From contig JAEWFC010000023.1 of the NCBI GenBank assembly GCA_023389035.1, forward strand, positions 248,001 to 312,000: a stretch of DNA of 64,000 bases. The letters are read 5' to 3'. The notes beneath the pieces are model-generated. The model was not told the DNA's origin, ran no database searches, and saw only the letters and a list, made by a program, of their open reading frames with translations. Positions 49,394 through 58,985 of this stretch are shown in pieces. A program made the position numbers and the translations under genes. Origin of the DNA: Acidobacteriota bacterium (GTDB lineage Bacteria > Acidobacteriota > Blastocatellia > Pyrinomonadales > Pyrinomonadaceae). Positions within the stretch are counted from its first letter, which is position 1. Every line of letters starts with the position of its first letter.

Positions 49394-50107
49394 TTACTTC
49401 AAAATGCCAAAAACGCGCCGGAGGATCGCAGTCGTCCGGCCAATCGGATCACGGCGAATGCGACGCTCTTCGTCCGCGATCAGAAGGAATAATCCGTCCA
49501 TCGCTTTCTGCGTAACGTAGCCGTCCAGATCACTTGCGTCCTGTCCGAATGCCTTTCCGATAACCCCATATCGACCGATCAGGCTTTTGTATTGCTGCGT
49601 CACGCCGACCTTTTCCGTGAACTCTTCGACGATCGGGCGAAACTCCTTTCTCAGTCTTTCCTCGCTCGTTCGGCGAAAAAACTGGGTCGCAGCGTCGTCT
49701 TGCCCACTCATCAAGATGTTTCGAGCGTCGCTAAAGGTCATTTGCGACGCTGAATCGAGAAATACGTCGATAGCCGCCGGCACGGCTGCCTCGGCGGCAC
49801 GGTTCATCGCTACCACGAAGTCATCAACCCTACGGCCCTGGCCCATGAAACGCAGGGTCTTCTCCATACGCTGCAGACCGTTGGGCAGCGGTATCCGCAC
49901 CCGATCGTTGTCCAGAAAACCGTCTTCACGGCCCAGATCTGATACCGATCGCCTGACGCCCTGAAGCAAAGCTTCGCGCAGCCCGCGTGCAATCTCACTA
50001 TTTGTAAGATCCGGCTGCCGCCGTGTCTGCCCAAACGCAGTAGCGGTCGCCAACAATGAGAGCAAGCTTAGAACTGCAATAGACCGCGTTAAGATCATTT
50101 TTCTCAT
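49394..50107 (-). CDS. DUF4197 exported protein
   Basis: This 237-residue protein has a signal peptide (MRKMILTRSIAVLSLLSLLATATAFGQ). The DUF4197 pattern follows: EIARGLREALLQGVRRSVSDLGREDGFLDNDRVRIPLPNGLQRM, then FVVAMNRAAEAAVPAAIDVFLDSASQMTFSDARNILMSGQDDAATQFFRR, and YVTQKAMDGLFLLIADEERRIRRDP. The DUF's function is unknown. The reading frame extends upstream into gpmA, but ATG 50107 (or 50098) gives the signal peptide and removes the overlap. Expected in the periplasm. Confidence 0.9.
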   Translation of the reverse strand: MRKMILTRSIAVLSLLSLLATATAFGQTRRQPDLTNSEIARGLREALLQGVRRSVSDLGREDGFLDNDRVRIPLPNGLQRMEKTLRFMGQGRRVDDFVVAMNRAAEAAVPAAIDVFLDSASQMTFSDARNILMSGQDDAATQFFRRTSEERLRKEFRPIVEEFTEKVGVTQQYKSLIGRYGVIGKAFGQDASDLDGYVTQKAMDGLFLLIADEERRIRRDPIGRTTAILRRVFGILK

Positions 50108-50201
50108 CACCGCTCGACCGAAACTGCGAGCGGATAAATTTTGAAACAAACGAGGAGATGATAGTTCGCCCACTATTTCGTGGGCGAATATACGAATTTG
50201 G

Positions 50202-50948
50202 CTATTGTGCCTTTCCTTGATTCGCGACGGCTTCCTGCTTTGCACGGATCGCTTCTTCGTCGCCTAGATAATAGCTTTTCGTTGGCTTAAGGTTTTCGTC
50301 GAGTTCATAAACGAGCGGAATGCCCGTCGGGATGTTTCGGCTGATAATGTCTTCGTCCGAGATCGTATCGAGATATTTCACAAGTGCACGAAGGCTGTTA
50401 CCGTGCGCCGCAACGATCAGACGTTTTCCCTCCGCAACCTTTGGTGCGATCTCGGTCTGGTAGTAAGGCACGACACGTTCGACCGTCTCTTTCAAGGCTT
50501 CGGCCCGCGGAAACATTTCCGGAGTGATGCCTGCGTACCGGGGATCATTCCCAAGCCACCGTTCGTCGGTCTCCTCCAGAAGTGTCGGAAGAATGTCGTA
50601 GCTTCGCCGCCACTTCAACACCTGCTCCTCGCCAAACTGTGCGGCGGTCTCGCTCTTATTCAGCCCCTGAAGAGCACCATAGTGCCGCTCGTTCAGCAGC
50701 CACGACTTGGTTTCAGGGATCCACATCAGGTCCATCTCGTCGAGAATGATCCAGAGAGTTCGGATGGCACGCTTGAGAACCGACGTGTACGCCTCATCGA
50801 ACACGTATCCCTCCGCCTTAAGCAACTGTCCGGCCGCCTTTGCCTCTTCCCTGCCGCGTTCCGATAGATCGACATCCTTCCATCCCGTGAAACGATTTTC
50901 TTTGTTCCACTCACTCTCGCCGTGGCGTATCAGTACTAATCTGTGCAT
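50202..50948 (-). CDS. gpmA: 2,3-bisphosphoglycerate-dependent phosphoglycerate mutase
   Basis: This 248-residue glycolytic enzyme interconverts 3- and 2-phosphoglycerate. LIRHGESEWNKENRFTGWKDVDLSERG holds the phosphorylated His (residue 9). LNERHYGALQGLNKSETAAQFGEEQV carries the conserved Glu. IVAAHGNSLRALVKYLD holds the second His. Length is typical of the dependent (dPGM) type. ATG 50948 is the start. Confidence 0.96.
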   Translation of the reverse strand: MHRLVLIRHGESEWNKENRFTGWKDVDLSERGREEAKAAGQLLKAEGYVFDEAYTSVLKRAIRTLWIILDEMDLMWIPETKSWLLNERHYGALQGLNKSETAAQFGEEQVLKWRRSYDILPTLLEETDERWLGNDPRYAGITPEMFPRAEALKETVERVVPYYQTEIAPKVAEGKRLIVAAHGNSLRALVKYLDTISDEDIISRNIPTGIPLVYELDENLKPTKSYYLGDEEAIRAKQEAVANQGKAQ

Positions 50949-50990
50949 TTGCCTATTCTAAATTTGATATCTCAAATCTCAAATTCGAGA
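50949..50990. repeat. AT-rich low-complexity spacer with small hairpin
   Basis: Between gpmA and folC the sequence repeats TTTGATATCTCAAATCTCAAA-type units. TTTGA-TATC-TCAAA can form a short hairpin. Similar GATTT/TTTGG units occur in the spacer after tRNA-Ser(CGA). Confidence 0.4.
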
Positions 50991-52241
50991 TAATAGTATT
51001 CGCCTGGCCTCGCCAATGAGGTAGAGTGAGCCGGTGATGAGCACCAAATCGGAGGAAGCTGTGAGAGCCAATGCTTCGTCGATCGAATGGGTAAGAAATG
51101 CTCGCCCCCGATCCATGTTTTCTGGAAGGAACGCGGAAAGCTCCTCTGCGGTCATAGCTCGCGAGTTTAGCGGTTGCGTCAAGATCAACGTGTCAGCACG
51201 CGGCCAAAGTATCTTCGATATATTGCCCACGTCTTTGCCATGCATAGCCGCGAAGATCATCGTGAGCGGCCGCTTCTCGACATAGGTCAAGAACTCTATT
51301 AGAGCTTTAGCTCCGGCTACGTTGTGAGCACCGTCTAGCAGGTAGTTACCTATGTATTCCAGCCGTCCGGGATGACTGGCAGCTGCTAACCCTCGACGAA
51401 TATGCTCATCCGTGATCGGGAAATACTTTCGCAACGTATCGGCTAATAGGATAGATACTTCCGCGTTGTGAAACTGATGAGATCCTTTCAGCCCCAGATC
51501 GCGAACCAGGGCTCGGAGCGGCATCCCCAGCGAGCTATCATCAAAAACCACCGCAGTCTCACGCACAAACACTCCTCGTGCATGGGCCTCGCCGATAATG
51601 CTATGAAGGACGTTCATCACCGCCGGAGATTGCCGACCGATCACAGCAGCTTCGGTCTGTTCACGGATGATCGCCGCCTTCTCCGCGGTGATCTCTTCGA
51701 TCGTGCCGCCGAGATATTCCTGATGGTCGAGGGCAATTTGGGTGATCGCGGCGATCTCGGCATTCGCAGCGGTGGTGGCGTCGAGCCGACCGCCAAGACC
51801 AGTCTCCAATATCGCTAACTCGACACCTGCCTCGGCAAAAGCCAAAAGGCCAATAGCGGTTACTTGCTCAAAATAAGTGGGCGTGTAGCCAAGCTCTCCA
51901 TCCGCCAAAAGATTCTCGGCTGTTTCGCGGACGCGCGTTGCGAGCCGTGCAAATTCTGTTTCACTGATATCGCAGCCGCCAATACGAACGCGTTCCGTTA
52001 TGGAAACAAGGTGCGGCGAAGTATAAAGACCGGTCTTGATCTTGGCTTGCCGACAGATCGAATCCAGAAATGCACAAACCGAGCCCTTACCGTTGGTCCC
52101 AGCGACTTGTACCTTTTTGTATTTTTCGTGCGGGTTCCCGAGCGATGCTAATAAAGTGCGAATATTCTCAAGTCCGAGTTTCATCGCCTCAACTTCATTA
52201 CCGAGCGAGTAAAGGTAGCTTTCGGATTCAGAGAAATTCAC
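50979..52241 (-). CDS. folC: Folylpolyglutamate synthase/dihydrofolate synthase
   Basis: This 420-residue Mur-ligase-type enzyme adds glutamate to folates and, in many bacteria, makes dihydrofolate. Seen are YLYSLGNEVEAMKLGLENIRTLLASLGNPH, the P-loop VAGTNGKGSVCAFLDSI, LYTSPHLVSITERVRI, and the ATP/Mg segment ILETGLGGRLDATTAAN. LLDGAHNVAGAKALIEFL lies in the C-terminal domain. The start is GTG 52241. It lies 9 nt downstream of accD in the accD-folC order found in many bacteria. Confidence 0.95.
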   Translation of the reverse strand: MNFSESESYLYSLGNEVEAMKLGLENIRTLLASLGNPHEKYKKVQVAGTNGKGSVCAFLDSICRQAKIKTGLYTSPHLVSITERVRIGGCDISETEFARLATRVRETAENLLADGELGYTPTYFEQVTAIGLLAFAEAGVELAILETGLGGRLDATTAANAEIAAITQIALDHQEYLGGTIEEITAEKAAIIREQTEAAVIGRQSPAVMNVLHSIIGEAHARGVFVRETAVVFDDSSLGMPLRALVRDLGLKGSHQFHNAEVSILLADTLRKYFPITDEHIRRGLAAASHPGRLEYIGNYLLDGAHNVAGAKALIEFLTYVEKRPLTMIFAAMHGKDVGNISKILWPRADTLILTQPLNSRAMTAEELSAFLPENMDRGRAFLTHSIDEALALTASSDLVLITGSLYLIGEARRILLSRI

Positions 52242-52250
52242 GTCGGAAGG

Positions 52251-53117
52251 TCAGGCGGCGAGGTCCTTGTTCATCATGAAATCTAGCGAACGGATGATCG
52301 TTGTTCTCATCTCCCGGCGGTCGACGACCATATCGATCATTCCGTGCTCTAAGAGAAACTCGCTGCGTTGAAACCCTTTGGGAAGCTTTTGGCGGATGGT
52401 CTGTTCAATAACTCGCGGGCCGGCGAATCCGATCAGAGCCTTGGGTTCCGCAAAAATCACATCGCCGAGCATGGCAAAACTAGCGGTAACACCGCCTGTC
52501 GTAGGATCTGTCAGCACAGAGATAAATGGAAGATGAGCGTGATGCAGCATCGACAGGGCGGCAGATATCTTTCCCATTTGCATGAGAGAAAGTGTCCCCT
52601 CCTGCATACGAGCACCGCCGGATGCCGAGAAGATAACCACCGCGGATCGCTCATCCAGAGCCCTTTCTATCAGCCGCGTTATCTTTTCCCCAACGGCTGA
52701 GCCCATCGAGCCGCCGATGAACGACATATCCATCGCCCCGGCAAAGACGTTATGCCCGCCGACCTTTCCTCCGCCCGATACTATTGCCTCGGGCAGCGAC
52801 GAGGCTGACTTGGCTGCTTCGATCCTGTCTTTATAGGGCTTCGTGTCGACGAACCCGAGCGGATCTGTTGAGGTTACCTCTTCGTCAAGCTTCTCATAGC
52901 TTCCATCGTCAAAAAGGTTATCGAGGCGAAGTCGGGCGGAAAAGCGAAAATGATAATTGCAATGCGTACAGACCTGAAGCGACTCGATCAGCTCGCCCTT
53001 GTACAACGAATTCTCGCACTCGGGGCACTTTACGAAGATCCCTTCGGTCTTGACGTTGCGCTCCTCTTCGTTAGAGCCGCCCTCGATCTTTGGTTTGTCC
53101 CTTTTGAACCAGGCCAT
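52251..53117 (-). CDS. accD: Acetyl-CoA carboxylase carboxyltransferase subunit beta
   Basis: This 288-residue subunit works with AccA to transfer carboxyl from biotin to acetyl-CoA. The zinc ribbon is complete (Cys31, 34, 50 and 53: CPECENSL, VCTHCNYH). The crotonase-like core has YKDRIEAAKSASSLPEAIVSG, FIGGSMGSAVGEKI, SASGGARMQEGTLSLMQM, and PTTGGVTASFAMLGDVIFAEP. accC lies far away at 33-34 kb. No accA is in the window. Followed immediately by folC. Confidence 0.97.
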   Translation of the reverse strand: MAWFKRDKPKIEGGSNEEERNVKTEGIFVKCPECENSLYKGELIESLQVCTHCNYHFRFSARLRLDNLFDDGSYEKLDEEVTSTDPLGFVDTKPYKDRIEAAKSASSLPEAIVSGGGKVGGHNVFAGAMDMSFIGGSMGSAVGEKITRLIERALDERSAVVIFSASGGARMQEGTLSLMQMGKISAALSMLHHAHLPFISVLTDPTTGGVTASFAMLGDVIFAEPKALIGFAGPRVIEQTIRQKLPKGFQRSEFLLEHGMIDMVVDRREMRTTIIRSLDFMMNKDLAA

Positions 53118-53238
53118 AATCAGTTGCCGAAACTAGGCTGATCGCAACAGCACCTTAAGAGGCCGTTGACACCCGATGCCATTGAGGTAGTTCCGATGGT
53201 AAAGACTAGCACACGAGGCGTTGATTTGTCGCAAAGGG

Positions 53239-54006
53239 CTATCGCAGAACCGCGAGCATTTCATTGTGAATAAGCCCGTTGCTCGCACAGACCGGAGGCC
53301 TGTAGATGCTGAACGCTGAACCGTCGTAATTCGTTACCCAGCCTCCGGCTTCTTCGATAAGAAGCTTGCCGGCAGCCATGTCCCACGGACTGAGGCCTTC
53401 TTCCCAAAACCCGTCGAACCGGCCGCACGCGACATACGCCATATCGATAGCCGCAGAGCCGTCACGCCGCACACCGCGCGAACGTAGAAGAAGCTCGGTC
53501 AAATTCGCGGCAAATTTCTCGCGATGTTTTATGTCGTAAGGAAAGCCGGTTACCAGCAGTGAGTTACCAAGCTCATCTGTTGTCGAGACGCTGATCGGCT
53601 TTCCATTGAGCGTCGCACCGCGGCCTTTTTCGGCGGCGAAAAGCTCGTTACGAGTCGGATCGAGCGTAACGCCCAGCACTATCTCGCCTTGGTGCTCGAG
53701 AGCGATCGTGACCGCAAAGCATGGATAGGCGTGGGCGTAATTGGTCGTGCCGTCCAGCGGATCGATGATCCACTTGTGGCCGCTGTCTCCCTCGATCGCG
53801 ACAACCGCATTCCCTGCCTCTTCGGCCAGGATCGCATGCTTAGGAAAATGCGACCGTATCCGCTCGATGATCAGTGCTTCCGAGGCGAGGTCTGCCTCAG
53901 TGACCAGATTGATATCGCCCTTCTTGGTGACCGTCTCTATCCGGCCGAACTTTTCGAGCAGGATATTTCCCGCGTCACGCGCCGTCTCTATCGCAAAATT
54001 GAGCAT
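53239..54006 (-). CDS. suhB: Inositol-1-monophosphatase family phosphatase (SuhB-like)
   Basis: A 255-residue Mg-dependent, Li-sensitive-type phosphatase. Metal-binding motifs are present: ILAEEAGN, WIIDPLDGTTNYAHAYPCFAVTIAL and LSPWDMAAGKLLIEEAGGWVTNYDG. The lipid-phosphate or sugar-phosphate substrate cannot be read from the sequence. In E. coli SuhB also acts in rRNA transcription, and whether that holds here is unknown. ATG 54006 gives the full family length. Confidence 0.93.
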   Translation of the reverse strand: MLNFAIETARDAGNILLEKFGRIETVTKKGDINLVTEADLASEALIIERIRSHFPKHAILAEEAGNAVVAIEGDSGHKWIIDPLDGTTNYAHAYPCFAVTIALEHQGEIVLGVTLDPTRNELFAAEKGRGATLNGKPISVSTTDELGNSLLVTGFPYDIKHREKFAANLTELLLRSRGVRRDGSAAIDMAYVACGRFDGFWEEGLSPWDMAAGKLLIEEAGGWVTNYDGSAFSIYRPPVCASNGLIHNEMLAVLR

Positions 54007-54021
54007 ATGGAAGAACGAACT

Positions 54022-55368
54022 CTACTTCAGGATCGGAAATATCTCTGTCTGATGAGGATGTGTAATGATGACGTCGGAGCCATCGATGTAAACGTCGATC
54101 TCAGAGCGCACGCCGAATTTGCCGGCGAAATAAATGCCCGGTTCGATAGAAAATGCGGTTCCTGAGATCAGGCGGCGCGAATCACGCGTCTCGAGATTGT
54201 CGATATTCGCTCCATTTCCATGGCCTTCCTCACCGATCGAATGACCGGTGCGGTGCAGGAATTCGTCCGCATAACCCGCCTTTCGGATGATACCGCGTGA
54301 GACATCATCGGCCTGTGCTCCGGTGATCGGCTTCCCGCTTTTGAATGCTTCGCGGATCGCAGTAAGCGCGGATTGTTGCGCTTCGAAAACGATGTTCCAG
54401 ATCCTGGTGTATTCTTCAGGCACGGTCTCGCCAACATACCCCATCCAAGTGAGATCGGCAGCAGGAGCACGCGGTTTCTTGACCTTCGTGACGGTGTCGA
54501 TCAGCACCAGATCGCCCTTACTAATCGGGGCTCCTTGTCCGGCCCTGGGGAAATAATGCGGTGAAGCGGCGTTAGCATTGACGGCCACGATCATCGGCGA
54601 GGGATTCATTCCCTCTTCCTCGTATCGCTTCCTCATGAACTGCTGAACGTCATTCTCATTGGTCGGGATGTCGGCGTTTATTCGACGCTTGATCTCTGCG
54701 AACGCTTCAAGGATAACCTTTTGGATCTTTGTCGCAGCTTCTTTGTGCATTTCGAGCTGTTCCGGCGTCCATACGGCTTCAAACTGCTGGACAAGATCTG
54801 CACTCGAATCGATCGTGACGCCCAGCTTACGGACCATCTCGATCGTACCGGCGTCAACACGTGACACGTACGGGATGTCATTATTCGGTGAATACTGCAT
54901 CGCGATCCGGAACTTGCCCTTCGGCTTTCCGCCAGCGAAAAACGCTTCGCCGACCTGGCTCTGTAGCAGCTGCCATTCACGATAGATCAGCTTCTTCCCG
55001 GGCAGAGCGTCGAGCTGTCCGGGCTCGATCGCATGCACCACCTTCACGGGCTCACCGCTTTGAGGGATGAAGTAAAACCAGCGACGGGAACCGCCGAGCC
55101 GTTCTGTTTTGAGAATCCGAGGCGTCAGAATATCGCTGCCGCGGAAGTCATAAAAAAGCCAGCCGTCAAAACCCTGCTGTGTCAAAGCCTTTTGAATCTC
55201 AGCAACGCGGGCAGAGATCACTGGGTCGATGACCTTAATTCCAAGGACCTCCGCTGCGGGCCGAGTATTCACCGGCAATACAGGCCGGTCACGATGACTG
55301 TTTACGTTCTGAGCGTACGCCGCTGGTCCGAATAGCATCAGGACGAATAAAAGCTTGAACATCTTCAT
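54022..55368 (-). CDS. Secreted M24 (Xaa-Pro aminopeptidase-like) metallopeptidase
   Basis: This 448-residue protein has a signal peptide (MFKLLFVLMLFGPAAYAQ). A creatinase-type N-terminal domain (GFDGWLFYDFRGSDIL) is followed by the pita-bread catalytic domain. Metal ligands are visible in DLVLIDTVTKV and APAADLTWMGYVG, and at HRTGHSIGEEGHG, FSIEPGIYFAGKFGVRSEIDVYI. The Asp pair is typical of M24. It probably cleaves Xaa-Pro dipeptides outside the cytoplasm. The frame extends about 29 residues upstream, but ATG 55368 gives the signal peptide. Confidence 0.93.
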   Translation of the reverse strand: MKMFKLLFVLMLFGPAAYAQNVNSHRDRPVLPVNTRPAAEVLGIKVIDPVISARVAEIQKALTQQGFDGWLFYDFRGSDILTPRILKTERLGGSRRWFYFIPQSGEPVKVVHAIEPGQLDALPGKKLIYREWQLLQSQVGEAFFAGGKPKGKFRIAMQYSPNNDIPYVSRVDAGTIEMVRKLGVTIDSSADLVQQFEAVWTPEQLEMHKEAATKIQKVILEAFAEIKRRINADIPTNENDVQQFMRKRYEEEGMNPSPMIVAVNANAASPHYFPRAGQGAPISKGDLVLIDTVTKVKKPRAPAADLTWMGYVGETVPEEYTRIWNIVFEAQQSALTAIREAFKSGKPITGAQADDVSRGIIRKAGYADEFLHRTGHSIGEEGHGNGANIDNLETRDSRRLISGTAFSIEPGIYFAGKFGVRSEIDVYIDGSDVIITHPHQTEIFPILK

Positions 55369-55381
55369 AGAATGACTATTA

Positions 55382-56293
55382 CTACTCGAAGTGACGGTTA
55401 GCGACCCGCAGAAACTCCTGCACCTGCTTGTCCCAATACGTCCATGTGTGTCCACCCGGCCGTTGACGGAATTCGTGCGGCACCCGTTTCTCTAAAAGCA
55501 GGTCAATGAATTCGCGGTTGTTGGAAAACAAAAAGTCCTCGGTCCCGCAATCGATGTACAGAAAGGGCAAAGCTTTTTGCCTTTCGGCTGTAATTTCCTT
55601 AACGAGTCGAAAGATATCGTTACTGCGTCTGATCTCGCTGTCCATCGGGCCGAATATCGTTGTAAGGGATTTCAGTGCGGCATCACTGCGGCCAAGGTCA
55701 GGAAACGTTGCGGCTCCTAAAGCCCCGCTAAAGCTGCCGGCCAGGGAAAACATTTCCGGGTACTTCATTCCGAATTTGAGAGCGCCATAGCCGCCCATCG
55801 ACAGGCCTGCGATAACCCTATGCTTGCGATCTGACTTGGTTCGGAATCGCGTATCGACCTCAGGTATCAGCTCCCTAACAATATAGCTCTCATACTTATC
55901 GGCAGCATTGGTACCGTCGGTGTACCAGCCATTCTCGCCTTCGGGGGTCACGATTATCATGCCCAAGCCGGCCGCGTGATCGGCGAGTTTGGTACGGTCT
56001 GTCCAATTGGCGTAATTACCGGTTAGTCCGTGTAAGAGATATACAACAGGATAACGCGTGGCGGCATTCGAAGTTTCGGAATAGCCTACCGGCAGGATGA
56101 TTCGATACGAGAGATCTCGGCCCATTAACTTGCTCGCAAGTTTCTCTGTTCGCGTTTCGCCTTTTCGGCTAGTTGCGCCGTCGGCCGTTACGAACAAAGT
56201 CGGGCCGCTCGTCAGCTGTGATCTATCTTGCGCGAACGCTGCAGACGAGCAGAGTAATACGACCAGAAGCCTAGAGATCAGATCAATTCGCAT
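55382..56293 (-). CDS. Secreted alpha/beta-hydrolase esterase (esterase D-like)
   Basis: This 303-residue protein begins with a signal peptide (LISRLLVVLLCSSAAFAQ). The alpha/beta-hydrolase core has YPVVYLLHGLTGNYANWTDRT, IVTPEGENGWYTD, the nucleophile motif GLSMGGYGALKFGMKYPEMF, an Asp region IDCGTEDFLF, and a His near RQRPGGHTWTYWDKQ. It resembles S-formylglutathione hydrolase/putative esterase (esterase D/Fes) families. Substrate unknown. It lies 13 nt upstream of the M24 peptidase gene and is likely co-transcribed. Confidence 0.92.
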   Translation of the reverse strand: MRIDLISRLLVVLLCSSAAFAQDRSQLTSGPTLFVTADGATSRKGETRTEKLASKLMGRDLSYRIILPVGYSETSNAATRYPVVYLLHGLTGNYANWTDRTKLADHAAGLGMIIVTPEGENGWYTDGTNAADKYESYIVRELIPEVDTRFRTKSDRKHRVIAGLSMGGYGALKFGMKYPEMFSLAGSFSGALGAATFPDLGRSDAALKSLTTIFGPMDSEIRRSNDIFRLVKEITAERQKALPFLYIDCGTEDFLFSNNREFIDLLLEKRVPHEFRQRPGGHTWTYWDKQVQEFLRVANRHFE

Positions 56294-56296
56294 ACT

Positions 56297-57232
56297 TTAT
56301 CCTTCGGTTTTGTGGACGGAGCGCATTCTCTGCCGTGCTTTCTTTGATCGTCGGATCGTGTTTCCGCGCGTTAGGCTCGAACCGGCCCATTCGGAAACCT
56401 GCTTGAACGGATGCCATTCAAAGCTTTCGAGCGGAAGTACTTCGCTCGAAGCATCACGCAGTTTCAAGGTGCTGAAAGCGACCAAGAATATCGCACCATT
56501 AAAAAGTCCTCCGACCAATATAACCAACCACCCCGGAGCAAGTCCGACCTGGGCTCGGTTGAAAAAGATCTCCCAAAACCGCTCGCGGTCCAGCACCGAA
56601 ACGGTCGGTATAGGTGATGGATGGATATATATCTTCAAGGCCCACGAAAGAGCTAGTAGGATGAATATCCATAGGTAGTTCGCTCGCAGGCGGCGTCCGA
56701 CCGCTTCCCATTCGCTGATAGTAAAGTGCGGGGCGATCAGGTCCGCCGAGATATGATCCGCCCATTCTTTGTCCGGCGGTATGGTGCGATGGGAGAGCAT
56801 TGGTGCGAAGTAGCCTGTTTCGAGAATTCGCACGCGGTTTGCCCACACTTCGTAATACCGATAACGCCTGGCTTCCATGAACAGGAAGATCGAGACAAGT
56901 ATCGTATTTATCGGAATAGCAAAATGCGGATTGTCGGGCGAGCTGAAAACAAATGAAAGCGTAGCGCCGGCCGTGATCACCGCCCAGTTCGTTGTCGCGT
57001 CGAGTCGATTACGCCAGATGTTTGAGCGGGCGACCTCACCGCGATAAAAATGGACCATCGCGGTATTGAATTCCGCGGGCTGCAATTTCTGAGGAATGCT
57101 GACGGGCGTGGTGCGCGGCTTCTGGTTGCGCTTGCGAACCTCCTCGGCAAACGCCTTGAAGGAATCGGGAACTGCAGTAATGTGAATATCGTCGTCGGCA
57201 GGTTTTGTCCCGAGCCGAGCCTCATCATTCAT
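56297..57232 (-). CDS. DUF2270 membrane protein
   Basis: A 311-residue protein. The N-terminal ~65 residues are hydrophilic. The DUF2270 core follows: AEFNTAMVHFYRGEVARSNIWRNRLDATTNWAVITAGATLSFVFS, INTILVSIFLFMEARRYRYYEVWANRVRILETGYFAPML. Two further transmembrane helices are WIFILLALSWALKIYI and LVILVGGLFNGAIFLVAFSTL. Function unknown. It ends 3 nt before the esterase gene starts, so the two are probably an operon. Confidence 0.88.
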   Translation of the reverse strand: MNDEARLGTKPADDDIHITAVPDSFKAFAEEVRKRNQKPRTTPVSIPQKLQPAEFNTAMVHFYRGEVARSNIWRNRLDATTNWAVITAGATLSFVFSSPDNPHFAIPINTILVSIFLFMEARRYRYYEVWANRVRILETGYFAPMLSHRTIPPDKEWADHISADLIAPHFTISEWEAVGRRLRANYLWIFILLALSWALKIYIHPSPIPTVSVLDRERFWEIFFNRAQVGLAPGWLVILVGGLFNGAIFLVAFSTLKLRDASSEVLPLESFEWHPFKQVSEWAGSSLTRGNTIRRSKKARQRMRSVHKTEG

Positions 57233-57374
57233 ATTGCCAACGCGGGTAGAGCAAGGAAGGCGGCTAAACTACCGTCATTTGTTAATAGGATTACCACTTC
57301 CGCAAATCGGATGCAAGAAATCGGCATGTCGGCTGATTTTCAAAACGCGTCGAACCAAACTAGAATCACGTTCG

Positions 57375-57830
57375 ATGAGTTCAATAGACGAACTGTGGAT
57401 GTCTCGTGCGATCGAACAGGCGCGAACCGCATCTTCGCTTGGAGAGGTGCCCGTGGGAGCCGTTGTTGTCGATGCGGAAGGAAGAGAGTTGGCGGCAGCC
57501 TCCAATCGCACGATAATCGACAGTGATCCGACCGGCCACGCGGAAATAATCGCGTTACGCGCGGCTGCAACTCTAATTGCAAACTATCGCCTAGTCGGCT
57601 CGACGGTCTACTCGACGATCGAGCCCTGTGTGATGTGTGCAGGTGCTCTTGTAAATGCAAGGGTCAGCCGACTGGTCTTTGGCGCTCATGACCTGAGGTT
57701 TGGGGCCGTCGAGACGAAGTTTCGATTGTGCGACAGCCCGCTGCTGAACCATCGCATCGAGATCAACTCCGGCGTATTGGAAAGTGAATGCCGAGAACTG
57801 ATGCAGGCTTTTTTCCGCGAACGCCGCTGA
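57375..57830 (+). CDS. tadA: tRNA adenosine(34) deaminase TadA
   Basis: This 151-residue zinc enzyme deaminates A34 of tRNA-Arg to inosine. Zinc ligands are His55 with catalytic Glu57 in TGHAEIIA, and Cys85/Cys88 in PCVMCAGA. MSSIDELWMSRAIEQARTASSLGEVPVGAVVVD and the C-terminal FGAHDLRFGAVETKF also match the family. ATG 57375 is preferred over a start 47 codons upstream. A tRNA-Ser gene follows 48 nt downstream. Confidence 0.95.
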   Translation: MSSIDELWMSRAIEQARTASSLGEVPVGAVVVDAEGRELAAASNRTIIDSDPTGHAEIIALRAAATLIANYRLVGSTVYSTIEPCVMCAGALVNARVSRLVFGAHDLRFGAVETKFRLCDSPLLNHRIEINSGVLESECRELMQAFFRERR

Positions 57831-57878
57831 CGGCGGCTTGATATTTTACGAGGCGAACCCGTATTATTAATGATTCGC

Positions 57879-57968
<90 letters not shown>

Positions 57969-58085
57969 TTTTCAATTTTGGATTTGGGATTTTAGATTTT
58001 GGATCGTTCGATCTAGGATCGTCGGATCGCTAGTTCAGGATTTGACCCGTCCGGTCTTACGGCCGATCTCACCCAACCTTTTTTC
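57969..58085. repeat. AT-rich low-complexity spacer after tRNA-Ser(CGA)
   Basis: Tandem-like units of the form ATTTTGGATTT, GGGATTTTAGATTTTGGATC and GATCTAGGATCGTCGGATC. No gene or clear hairpin is seen. The aquaporin gene's ribosome binding site (AGGAGG) lies just beyond. Confidence 0.4.
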
Positions 58086-58115
58086 ATCACAACGGCTTAA
58101 ATAGGAGGAACGCTT

Positions 58116-58880
58116 ATGCCTTTAACTAAAAGGTTGTCGGCTGAGTTCATCGGAACGCTTTGGCTTGTCTTAGGCGGCTGCGGCAGCGCTGTATTAGCGA
58201 CCGCATATCCCGGGACCGGGATAGGGTTTGCAGGAGTCGCGCTTGCTTTCGGACTTACCGTACTGACGGGCGCGTACGCTCTTGGCCACATTTCGGGAGC
58301 TCATTTCAATCCTGCGGTCACTTGCGGTCTCGTTGCAGCTAAGCGATTTCCTTCAAGTGAAGCATTGCCGTACATCATCGCTCAGGTACTCGGAGCCATC
58401 GCCGGAGCCGGTATTATCTATCTTATAGCGAGCGGAAAAGTAGATTTTCAGATCGCTAAGGGACTTGCTTCAAATGGCTACGGGGCAGACTCACCCGGTT
58501 CTCCGGGCGGATATTCAGCTATTTCCGCATTCGCGGCCGAGGTCGTGATGACATTCTTTTTCCTTATCGTGATACTCGGCTCCACCCACCGGCTGGCTCC
58601 GCGAGGTTTCGCTCCGCTCGCGATCGGACTTTGTTTGACCCTGATCCATCTGATCACCATCCCTGTAACAAATACGTCGGTCAACCCCGCACGCAGTACA
58701 GGCCCGGCGATCTATGTCGCGATCATGGGAGGCAGCTGGGCCGTTATGGAATTGTGGATGTTTTGGGTCGCTCCGATCTTGGGTGCACTGCTCGCCGGAT
58801 TCTTTTACTTATGGCTCTCGGACGAACAAGAGTCTGCGGTCACCGAGGAACCAACGCCCGACGCGGATGCTCAAGCCTAG
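58116..58880 (+). CDS. aqpZ: Aquaporin (AqpZ type)
   Basis: This 254-residue channel has six transmembrane helices and two NPA motifs (HFNPAVT and VNPARS). The narrow water-selective filter is suggested by Phe in the first segment, His in the fifth helix region (LIHLITIP) and Arg after the second NPA. LSAEFIGTLWLVLGGCGSAVLA and GAYALGHISGAHFNPAVT are typical of AqpZ. TAGGAGGA precedes ATG 58116. A water channel is inferred; glycerol transport is less likely. Confidence 0.94.
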   Translation: MPLTKRLSAEFIGTLWLVLGGCGSAVLATAYPGTGIGFAGVALAFGLTVLTGAYALGHISGAHFNPAVTCGLVAAKRFPSSEALPYIIAQVLGAIAGAGIIYLIASGKVDFQIAKGLASNGYGADSPGSPGGYSAISAFAAEVVMTFFFLIVILGSTHRLAPRGFAPLAIGLCLTLIHLITIPVTNTSVNPARSTGPAIYVAIMGGSWAVMELWMFWVAPILGALLAGFFYLWLSDEQESAVTEEPTPDADAQA

Positions 58881-58985
58881 TGACTTAAGATTCGGCGGCT
58901 TGTGAGATCAGCTCCAACCGCCGGACGCAAACCGGTGGGATCTGTTCCGTCTTAGTATTGGCCTCTTGGTCGGCCGTCTGTTTCC